NCBI GenBank assembly: GCA_027488905.1
Contig: JAIYAT010000039.1
Coordinates: forward strand, 62,001 to 126,000
Length of the DNA stretch: 64,000 bases
Reading direction: 5' to 3'
Origin: Bacteroidota bacterium
GTDB lineage: Bacteria > Bacteroidota > Bacteroidia > UKL13-3
A model generated the notes under the pieces. It had not been told where the DNA came from, did no database searches, and saw nothing but the letters and a program-made list of their open reading frames with translations. The position numbers and the translations under genes are program-made. The number at the start of each line of letters is the position of its first letter. The first letter of the stretch is position 1. Positions 1 to 6,697 of this stretch are shown here, piece after piece.

Positions 1-89
1 CACCTTTAACCATTACAGAGGATGAAATTAAGTTGGCCTCTAAAATTTTGTTAATGGCTATCGAAAAGGTTTATGGGGTTTCGGTTTGA
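1..89 (+). CDS. C-terminal end of a probable class III aminotransferase (partial)
   Basis: Frame 3 is open from the window edge to a TGA at 87-89 and encodes a tail beginning PLTITEDEIKLASKIL. An 'L-T-I-T-x-x-E-I' run followed by an amphipathic helix is typical of the last helix of PLP-dependent class III aminotransferases (acetylornithine/ornithine aminotransferase family). Only 28 residues are visible and no catalytic residue is included, so the family is an inference from this ending. The stop codon lies inside a copy of the GGTTTGAACC repeat. The gene converges on, and overlaps by 19 bases, the hypothetical gene on the minus strand. Confidence 0.5.
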   Translation, partial: PLTITEDEIKLASKILLMAIEKVYGVSV

Positions 90-466
90 ACCAAATCCAA
101 TAATCCATTTTCCTCAAAATAGGTAACCACCATTTTCCTCAATCTATTTTCTTGGGAGAGTAAATCTGTATAGGGAGGCTTTTTTAACATTCTATAGTGA
201 GGCCATCCATCAGCATCTGTGTGCTCGTAAGCATAATATCCCTCGTAGCTTAATAGTTTACAGGTGGCTATATGCATTAAATCCATTTTTTCATGTTTGG
301 CAAATTCACGCATTTGGCCAAGTTCCCTTACGCCAATTAAGAATAGTATTCCGTTCATATCAGGCTTTTTGCCAAATTGCTTTTTCAGGTCAAATACAAC
401 CCTATACCATTTAGCCTTGCTAGCATCGTCTAGCACAAAGGGGCTATTTTCTGTTTCTGTGTTCAT
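71..466 (-). CDS. hypothetical protein, 131 aa
   Basis: I do not recognise this protein. It has an ATG start, no signal peptide and no membrane segment, and looks like a small soluble mixed alpha/beta protein with an aromatic patch (YEGYYAYEHTDADGWPHY) near residue 80 and a basic helix near residue 105. The last codons (LVQTETP) are written by a copy of the dispersed GGTTCAAACC repeat. It converges on the partial aminotransferase-like gene, overlapping its stop. The ORF on the opposite strand (264-470) is a shadow. Length and codon use resemble neighbouring genes, so a real gene is likely, but no function can be given. Confidence 0.7.
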   Translation of the reverse strand: MNTETENSPFVLDDASKAKWYRVVFDLKKQFGKKPDMNGILFLIGVRELGQMREFAKHEKMDLMHIATCKLLSYEGYYAYEHTDADGWPHYRMLKKPPYTDLLSQENRLRKMVVTYFEENGLLDLVQTETP

Positions 467-531
467 TTAATAACACAAAGGTAACAAAGCTTTTTGCATC
501 TGGATTGAATTCATCACTCAAAACTTTTCTT

Positions 532-539
532 TACATTTG
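532..539 (+). promoter_or_regulatory. possible -7 element TACATTTG
   Basis: TACATTTG matches the Bacteroidota -7 consensus TAnnTTTG and lies 6 bases before the ATG of the PhoD-like gene. No clear -33 TTTG is present at about 19 bases upstream, so this is weak. If used, the mRNA would have almost no 5' leader. Confidence 0.35.
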
Positions 540-545
540 AACAGA

Positions 546-1916
546 ATGAAAAAACTATTTTCCCTTTTGCTTGCCTGTATAAGTTTGGGCGCACTAGCTC
601 AATCGGCAAAGGAGCCCAGCATTCTTGCAGGACCCATGAATGGATATTCGGAACATACCGAAGTGCTTGTTTGGGTTCAAACCAAGTGCGCAAAAACTAT
701 TTCCATTGAATATCAACTCAAGGGAACCAAGGGTCCGGGTTTGGTTCAAACCGAAACCAATATAGGTAAAGATTTATGTAGGCCTTTGATTACCAAATTT
801 GTTTTAAGTGGTTTGGAAATGGGCAAGACATATGCATATAACATTTTTTTAGATGGAGAGCGAATAGCTCTGCCTTATTCTACAGAAATTTCAACTAAAG
901 TTTTATGGGAATGGAGAACTCCTCCGCCTAATTTTACCTTTATGTTGGGCTCTTGCCTATATATTAACGATTCTGCTTATGACAGACCCGGAAGGCCTTA
1001 TGGGCAGCAAACAAGCATTTTGAAAAGTATGACAGAAACCCCGTCAGATTTTATGCTTTGGCTTGGTGATAATGTTTATTTAAGAGAGGCTGATTATAGC
1101 AGTAGGAGTGGCATTGAATACCGCTACAGACACACCCGCAGCTTGCCAGAACTTCAGCCTTTATTGGCAAAAAGGAACAACTATGCTATTTGGGATGATC
1201 ATGATTTTGGAGACAATGATGCAAATAAGAATTTTGAATTTAAGGACCTTACCTACTCATTATTCAAAGAGTATTGGGGAAATAAAACTTATGGAGAAGA
1301 AGGAAGAGGTATTTATAGTAATTTTAGGTTTAGTGATGCCGAGTTTTTTTTGTGTGATGACAGATTTTTCAGAGACGAATCTGATATGGATGAGCGCTTT
1401 TTTCCTAAAACACAACTTGGGAGCGTGCAACTTTCTTGGTTAAAAAACAAATTGAAGTACAGCAAAGCCAGTTTTAAATTTGTGGCGATAGGAGGGCAAT
1501 TTATCAATGAAAACACGGATAAAGAATCCTATAATTTTTACAAAAAGGAGAGAGAGGAAATTATAAAATTCATTACCGAGCAAAAGATCTCTGGTGTTGT
1601 TTTTTTGAGTGGAGACAGACACCATACGGAGCTATTAAAAAACGAAAAGGTTACAGAAAGTCTTGGTTATCCTTTGTATGATTTAACCTCTAGTTCTATT
1701 ACTGCGGGTGCTTCAAATGCTGCAACTACACCGGAGAAAGATAATCCCCAAAGAATTCCCGGCACTTTGGTGGCTGAAAACAATTATTGTACAATTGCTA
1801 TTAGTGGTCCAAAAAGAGGAGAAAGAACACTATTAATAACCTGCTTTGATGTAAAAGGACTTGTAAAATGGGGTTATAGCATTAAAGAGGCAGAGCTTAA
1901 AGCATTAAAACCATAA
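546..1916 (+). CDS. PhoD-like metallophosphatase (alkaline phosphatase D family)
   Basis: Probable secreted phosphomonoesterase or phosphodiesterase of the PhoD family, acting in the periplasm or at the cell surface with a metal centre. The metal-binding blocks are all visible: GDNVY near residue 174, WDDHDFGDND near 215 and SGDRHH near 355. A signal peptide (MKKLFSLLLACISLGALAQ) supports the ATG at 546 over the TTG three codons upstream given in the ORF track. The N-terminal third resembles the Fn3-like domain that precedes PhoD catalytic domains. The HTH gene follows after 2 bases, suggesting co-transcription. Two copies of the GGTTCAAACC repeat lie in the N-domain only 60 bases apart. The exact substrate cannot be told from sequence. 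Confidence 0.88.
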   Translation: MKKLFSLLLACISLGALAQSAKEPSILAGPMNGYSEHTEVLVWVQTKCAKTISIEYQLKGTKGPGLVQTETNIGKDLCRPLITKFVLSGLEMGKTYAYNIFLDGERIALPYSTEISTKVLWEWRTPPPNFTFMLGSCLYINDSAYDRPGRPYGQQTSILKSMTETPSDFMLWLGDNVYLREADYSSRSGIEYRYRHTRSLPELQPLLAKRNNYAIWDDHDFGDNDANKNFEFKDLTYSLFKEYWGNKTYGEEGRGIYSNFRFSDAEFFLCDDRFFRDESDMDERFFPKTQLGSVQLSWLKNKLKYSKASFKFVAIGGQFINENTDKESYNFYKKEREEIIKFITEQKISGVVFLSGDRHHTELLKNEKVTESLGYPLYDLTSSSITAGASNAATTPEKDNPQRIPGTLVAENNYCTIAISGPKRGERTLLITCFDVKGLVKWGYSIKEAELKALKP

Positions 1917-1918
1917 TT

Positions 1919-2923
1919 ATGGAAAGAAAATCATTCTTAATTCAAGAACAATTTTTAGCTAGGGTAAAAAGTGCTGTTCCAACTAATGTTTCATTTGTAG
2001 ATGAATTAGCAGATTTGCTCAAAATTAGCGCAGATAGTGCTTACCGCAGAATTAGAAGTGAAACCCTATTTAATATTGAGGAGATTTCACTCATATGTAA
2101 GCATTTTAAAGTGTCTTTTGATCCAGAAATTCAACATATGAGCAACAAGGTTACATTTGACTACCTAAAGCTTGATGATAAAAAAGATAATTTTAAGTTA
2201 TGGCTTCATTTTCTTTCTAGTGATATAAAAAAAATTGGTGGGTCTATAAATAATCAAATTTTATTTGGAGCAGACGATGTTCCGGTATGGCATCATTTTT
2301 TTCATCGTGATTTAATTGCATTTAAATTGTTTTACTGGTTAAAGTCGATTTTAAACTCTCCTGATTATGCAGATCATAATTTTGATCCGGCCATGATAGA
2401 CGATGAAATGATTAGTACTGCTTACGAAATGCTGCAGAACTACAATCAAATACACTCCATAGAAATTTGGACTGAAGATACGATTAACAGCAATCTTAAG
2501 CAGATTGAGTACTTTTTTGAAAGTGGATTTTTTAACACAAAGCAAGATGCCTTGCATTTATGTGATTTGTACCTAGAAGAGTTGAATTTAGTGCAGAAAA
2601 AGGCTTCAAGAAGCAGCAAGTTAATTGAGCTAGGAGAAAGTGGGAAGGAAAATTTCAAGCTTTATAAGAGTGAGGTGATGATTGGTAACAATAGCATTCT
2701 TGCCAACATTGGTTCAACCAAAATAGCTTACGTTAGCAATAATACTTTTAATATGATGAGCACAACTAGTGCCGATTTTGTGCATGAAAATGAGCTTTGG
2801 CTAAATAACCTTTTGAGAAAAAGCACTCTAATTAGTGGGGTTGCTGAAAAACAAAGAAATCAGTTTTTCAGAGTTTTACGAGATAAAGTTGAAATCTTAA
2901 GACAGAAAATTATTCTCAATTAA
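1919..2923 (+). CDS. HTH-domain protein, possible transcriptional regulator
   Basis: The first 70 residues look like an XRE/BetR-like helix-turn-helix: SFVDELADLLKISADSAYRRI followed by a second helix pair (FNIEEISLICKHFKVSF). The remaining roughly 260 residues are helix-rich with no motif I recognise, and there is no signal peptide or membrane segment. Proteins of this shape are usually annotated only as helix-turn-helix domain proteins in Bacteroidota. It starts 2 bases after the PhoD-like gene and is probably co-transcribed with it. Its 3' end overlaps the convergent nitronate monooxygenase-like gene by 27 bases. A DNA-binding role is inferred; the target is unknown. Confidence 0.7.
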   Translation: MERKSFLIQEQFLARVKSAVPTNVSFVDELADLLKISADSAYRRIRSETLFNIEEISLICKHFKVSFDPEIQHMSNKVTFDYLKLDDKKDNFKLWLHFLSSDIKKIGGSINNQILFGADDVPVWHHFFHRDLIAFKLFYWLKSILNSPDYADHNFDPAMIDDEMISTAYEMLQNYNQIHSIEIWTEDTINSNLKQIEYFFESGFFNTKQDALHLCDLYLEELNLVQKKASRSSKLIELGESGKENFKLYKSEVMIGNNSILANIGSTKIAYVSNNTFNMMSTTSADFVHENELWLNNLLRKSTLISGVAEKQRNQFFRVLRDKVEILRQKIILN

Positions 2924-3850
2924 TTTTTTCCTAGCTTCAATATATGTTTTCACTAACTCGCTTATTATTTCTTGTGCAGTTTCCTTTTTATTAATTAACG
3001 AACTTACAGCACCCATTTCTAATTCTCCTTGAGCTAAATCTCCTTCAAATACTCCTTTTTTGGAGCGTCCTCTACCCATAAAAGTTCTTAATTCTTCGCT
3101 TGAAACGCCTTTACTTATCATCGCATCCAACTGAAAATACAGCTCATTTTTAAACATTCTTACTGGTGTAAGTTGTTTTAAGGTAAGTTGTGTTTCCCCT
3201 TCTATTGCTTTTATTATGGCTTCTTTATAATTTGTGTGTGCTGATGACTCTACACATGCAGCAAACCTTGTCCCGATTTGAATACTACTTGCACCTAAGG
3301 CCTCGGCAGCTAACCAACTTCTTCCATCATACATGCCTCCAGCAGCAATAATAGGTAATTGACTAATTCTTGCTATTTGAGGAATCAAGCAAAAGCTTGA
3401 AGTTTCTTCTTTGCCATTGTGACCACCGGCCTCGAATCCTTCTGCTACCAAAGCATCTACTCCTGCTTCAGCAGCTTTTAATGCAAATTTAGAGTTTGCT
3501 ATTACATGCACCACCTTACATCCATTTTCTTTTAATTTTTTTGTGTAAAGTGCTGGATTTCCAGCTGAAGTAAACACAATGGGTACATTATGTTTGAGCA
3601 GAATTTCAATATGAGCTTCAGCATGTGGGTAAAGCAATGGAATATTCACCCCAAATGGTTTGTTGGTTGCTTCTTTGCATTTTAAGATATGAGTTTCTAG
3701 TAGTTCTGGAGTCATACTGCCAGAGCCCAACAGCCCTAAACCGCCGGCATTACTAACTGCTGAGGCAAGTTTCCAACCACTGCACCAAACCATCCCACCT
3801 TGAATGATTGGGTATTTTATTTGGAATAAGCGTGTAACTAAGTTGTTCAT
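2897..3850 (-). CDS. nitronate monooxygenase / 2-nitropropane dioxygenase family flavoenzyme
   Basis: FMN-dependent TIM-barrel enzyme of the nitronate monooxygenase family, which oxidises alkyl nitronates; the related FabK enoyl-ACP reductases share the fold. Visible family features are the N-terminal YPIIQGGMVW, the glycine-rich GGLGLLG near residue 37, FGVNIPLL near 64, and EGFEAGGHNG near 138 with the active-site-region histidine, followed by IAAGGMYDGR near 166 and IQIGTRF near 186. At 317 residues it is a normal length. ATG start; the gene stands alone, converging on the HTH gene. The sequence does not fully separate nitronate monooxygenase from FabK, but the GGH block favours the first. 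Confidence 0.8.
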   Translation of the reverse strand: MNNLVTRLFQIKYPIIQGGMVWCSGWKLASAVSNAGGLGLLGSGSMTPELLETHILKCKEATNKPFGVNIPLLYPHAEAHIEILLKHNVPIVFTSAGNPALYTKKLKENGCKVVHVIANSKFALKAAEAGVDALVAEGFEAGGHNGKEETSSFCLIPQIARISQLPIIAAGGMYDGRSWLAAEALGASSIQIGTRFAACVESSAHTNYKEAIIKAIEGETQLTLKQLTPVRMFKNELYFQLDAMISKGVSSEELRTFMGRGRSKKGVFEGDLAQGELEMGAVSSLINKKETAQEIISELVKTYIEARKKLIENNFLS

Positions 3851-3992
3851 AGTTCTTCAAATAAATAAAATTTGCTGAAAAATTCAATTTGTTCGCTCTA
3901 ATTCAAATCCACCTTCCCTAACTATTTTTTGTTTATTTGGTAACTATTTGGGAATGTTAGTATTGGAAATTTGAATAATAATAAAAACAGTT

Positions 3993-4262
3993 ATGGAAAA
4001 TAAAATTGAATTTGAGGTTGGTGAAACAGTTCGTCTAAAATCTGGAGGCCCTTTGTTAACAGTTTCAAAATTGTTAGAAAATGAGCATGTTGCTTGTGTT
4101 TGGTTTAACAGCTTGGATGATGTTTGCGTTCACGAATTTGATGCTGCTTTACTTTTCCCTGATGATGATGAGGATTGGTTTGAAGTTGAAGATTACGAAG
4201 AAGGCGATGAAGATGAAGACTTTGAAGACGAAGATTTAGAAGAAGAAGAGGAAAAGGCTTAG
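3993..4262 (+). CDS. DUF2158 (YodC-like) small protein with acidic tail
   Basis: Small cytosolic protein of 89 residues. The first 50 residues match the DUF2158 pattern (VGETVRLKSGGPLLTV, then VACVWF), a small beta fold of unknown function. The last 35 residues are almost only Asp and Glu, giving an extremely acidic, probably disordered tail that is not part of the domain. ATG start after a 142-base intergenic region. It converges on the nucleotidyltransferase gene with 2 bases between stops and no visible terminator. The function of the family is not established. Confidence 0.75.
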   Translation: MENKIEFEVGETVRLKSGGPLLTVSKLLENEHVACVWFNSLDDVCVHEFDAALLFPDDDEDWFEVEDYEEGDEDEDFEDEDLEEEEEKA

Positions 4263-4264
4263 AA

Positions 4265-5257
4265 TTAACCAAAGTTTATTTCTGTACTGTCGCCAATATT
4301 TAGGCTTTGACTCATCCCTTTAAGCAAAGCATCATTCCCTATTAGAGAACGATGAAGGATGGCAAATTCTATTTGTGCAAATGGCCCTATTATTGATTCT
4401 TTAATTGTTGCGTAATTTAAGATTGCGTTTTCTCCAATACTTACATTTGGTCCAATAATGCTGTTACTTATTTTACATCCTTCCCCAATAAAAACTGGCG
4501 GAATAATAATTGTGTTTTCAAAGTTATGTATTGGGGCTGTTTGGCTTAGTTTTTTGAGCAATAGAGAATTAGTTTCTAAGAGCACTTCTTTTTTGCCGCA
4601 ATCAAACCAATTGTCCACCATAAAATGATTAAAGTTTAATCCCTGATTAATCATCTCCATAATGGCATCGGTAAGGGTAAACTCGCCATAGGTTTTAAGT
4701 TTTTTGGCTAAATTTGAATCCAAGGCATCCAATAATTGTTGGCTATCTTTAATCTTAAATGCGCCCACCATAGCATAGTTGCTTTTAGGGATAGATGGCT
4801 TTTCTACTACCTTCAGAATATTTCCAACTTTATCTATTTCTGCAACTCCAAAAAATCTTGGGTCTTCTACTTTTTTGAGACCAATCCAATTGCCTTCCAT
4901 TTTTACAATTGATTTGAGGTCTGCATCTATAATTGTATCTCCAAAAATTATGAGTAATTCTTCTTTAGGTAAAACTAAGTTTTTTGCCAGCCAAATTGCA
5001 TGCCCAACGCCTTTGCCTGAGGTTTGAATTACAAATTGGGCATTGATATTGGGATAGTGTTGCTGAATATATTGTTCTATTTTGTCGCCTAAATAACCAA
5101 TGATAAAAACAAAATCATTGATACCTGCCTCTATCAAATACTCGGTGATGTGCGCTAAAATTGGTTTTCCAGCAATTGGAATGAGGGCTTTAGGTTGCGT
5201 ATGTGTGTGTGGTCTAAGGCGTGTTCCAATGCCAGCAACAGGAATTATGGCTTTCAT
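4265..5257 (-). CDS. sugar-phosphate nucleotidyltransferase with hexapeptide-repeat tail
   Basis: Transfers a nucleotidyl group to a sugar 1-phosphate, giving an activated sugar for surface polysaccharide or cell-wall synthesis. The N-terminal signature GIGTRLRPHTHTQPKAL with the downstream KP pair is the Rossmann-like nucleotidyltransferase P-loop. The C-terminal 90 residues carry hexapeptide-like repeats (GEGCKISNSIIGPNVSIGENA) typical of left-handed beta-helix domains. I chose the ATG at 5257, which starts MKAIIPVAGIGTR, not the ORF-track start 15 codons earlier. Glucose-1-phosphate thymidylyltransferase or mannose-1-phosphate guanylyltransferase are the likeliest activities, but the sequence does not settle which. 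It is divergent from glyA. Confidence 0.82.
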   Translation of the reverse strand: MKAIIPVAGIGTRLRPHTHTQPKALIPIAGKPILAHITEYLIEAGINDFVFIIGYLGDKIEQYIQQHYPNINAQFVIQTSGKGVGHAIWLAKNLVLPKEELLIIFGDTIIDADLKSIVKMEGNWIGLKKVEDPRFFGVAEIDKVGNILKVVEKPSIPKSNYAMVGAFKIKDSQQLLDALDSNLAKKLKTYGEFTLTDAIMEMINQGLNFNHFMVDNWFDCGKKEVLLETNSLLLKKLSQTAPIHNFENTIIIPPVFIGEGCKISNSIIGPNVSIGENAILNYATIKESIIGPFAQIEFAILHRSLIGNDALLKGMSQSLNIGDSTEINFG

Positions 5258-5367
5258 TTTTTTAAGTCTCTTGAAATAGTTAAGTAGATAATCTGTAAAC
5301 AAAAATAAACTTTTTCCATAGTATGACTCAAAATACTATTTTGCAGGTCAACAAAACGTTTCAATTT

Positions 5368-6639
5368 ATGAATAGAGATAAGGTAATTTTCGACCTCATT
5401 CAAGAGGAGCAAAACCGCCAAGAACATGGCATTGAGCTTATTGCATCAGAGAACTTTGTTAGTCTTCAAGTAATGGAAGCAGCAGGCTCTGTATTAACAA
5501 ATAAATATGCTGAAGGATTACCTGGAAAACGTTACTATGGTGGATGCGAAGTAGTTGATAAGGTTGAAAACATTGCCATTGATAGGTTAAAACAACTTTT
5601 TGGAGCAGTGTGGGCAAATGTTCAACCGCACAGTGGCGCTCAAGCAAATGCTGCTGTAATGTTAGCTTGCCTAAATCCTGGAGATAAGATTTTGGGTTTT
5701 GATTTATCGCATGGTGGACATTTAACTCACGGCTCTCCTGTAAATTTCTCTGGAAAACTATATAAACCTTCTTTTTATGGCGTAGAAAGAGAAACAGGTT
5801 TAATAAATTGGAATAAGGTGGCTGAAATTGCAAAAGTTGAGCAGCCAAAAATGATAATATGCGGCGCTTCTGCCTACAGCAGAGATTGGGATTATGCTCG
5901 CTTAAGGAAAATTGCGGATGAAGTTGGCGCATTATTATTAGCAGATATTTCGCACCCAGCAGGTTTAATTGCTGGCAAGTTATTAAATGACCCAATGCCA
6001 CATTGCCATATCGTAACTTCTACTACCCATAAAACTTTGCGCGGGCCAAGAGGCGGAATTATAATGATGGGAAAAGATTTTGAAAATCCTTGGGGTCAAA
6101 CCACACCAAAGGGTGAGGTTAAAATGATGAGCGCCATTTTGGATGCTGCTGTTTTTCCTGGTACACAAGGTGGCCCTCTTGAGCATGTTATAGCAGCTAA
6201 AGCTGTAGCATTTGGTGAAGCCCTTTCTCCTGAGTACCAAACTTATATTAAACAAGTGAGAAGCAATGCCCAGGCAATGGCTGCTGCGTTTATGAATTTG
6301 GGTTACCAAATTATCAGTGGTGGAACAGATAACCATTTGATGCTAATTGATTTAAGAAACAAAGGCATAAGCGGAAAGGCTGCCGAGAATGTTTTGATTA
6401 AAGCAGATATTACTATTAACAAGAATATGGTTCCTTTCGACGATAAATCACCATTTGTTACATCAGGTATTAGAATAGGAACTCCTGCTATTACTTCTCG
6501 TGGCTTAAAAGAAGAACACATGGCAACTATTGTTGGGTTTATAGACCAAGTACTAATGAATGCCGATAATGAAGCTTTAATAGGAAATGTTAGAAAGGAG
6601 GTAAATGCTATGATGCAAGCATTTCCGCTTTATAGATAG
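5368..6639 (+). CDS. glyA: serine hydroxymethyltransferase
   Basis: PLP enzyme that interconverts serine and glycine with transfer of the one-carbon unit to tetrahydrofolate in the cytosol. Signatures: [15 protein letters not shown] near residue 55, HGGHLTHG near 122, and [13 protein letters not shown] near 220, whose lysine forms the PLP aldimine. The ATG at 5368 ([11 protein letters not shown]) matches the usual family start; the ORF track's extra 15 residues look untranslated. The resulting 423 residues are normal for a bacterial GlyA. It ends before a strong inverted repeat shared with the convergent pullulanase gene. Confidence 0.96.
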   Translation: MNRDKVIFDLIQEEQNRQEHGIELIASENFVSLQVMEAAGSVLTNKYAEGLPGKRYYGGCEVVDKVENIAIDRLKQLFGAVWANVQPHSGAQANAAVMLACLNPGDKILGFDLSHGGHLTHGSPVNFSGKLYKPSFYGVERETGLINWNKVAEIAKVEQPKMIICGASAYSRDWDYARLRKIADEVGALLLADISHPAGLIAGKLLNDPMPHCHIVTSTTHKTLRGPRGGIIMMGKDFENPWGQTTPKGEVKMMSAILDAAVFPGTQGGPLEHVIAAKAVAFGEALSPEYQTYIKQVRSNAQAMAAAFMNLGYQIISGGTDNHLMLIDLRNKGISGKAAENVLIKADITINKNMVPFDDKSPFVTSGIRIGTPAITSRGLKEEHMATIVGFIDQVLMNADNEALIGNVRKEVNAMMQAFPLYR

Positions 6640-6656
6640 TCTAATAATACTTTTTT

Positions 6657-6692
6657 AAATGGTTTGAACCTAAACTTAGGTTCAAACCATTT
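6657..6692. terminator. bidirectional terminator built from an inverted pair of GGTTTGAACC repeats
   Basis: Perfect inverted repeat: 16-base arms (AAATGGTTTGAACCTA and its complement) around a 4-base loop AACT, followed by a T-rich stretch on the plus strand and preceded by TTTTTTAAAT. It sits between the convergent glyA and pulA genes and can terminate both. Each arm contains an exact copy of the dispersed 10-mer, the two copies facing each other. Confidence 0.85.
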
Positions 6693-6697
6693 TTAGT

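Noticed and set aside
5459-6001. 180-residue minus-strand ORF inside glyA
   Set aside because: It lies wholly antisense to a well-supported glyA, has no family features and no start context; a shadow ORF.
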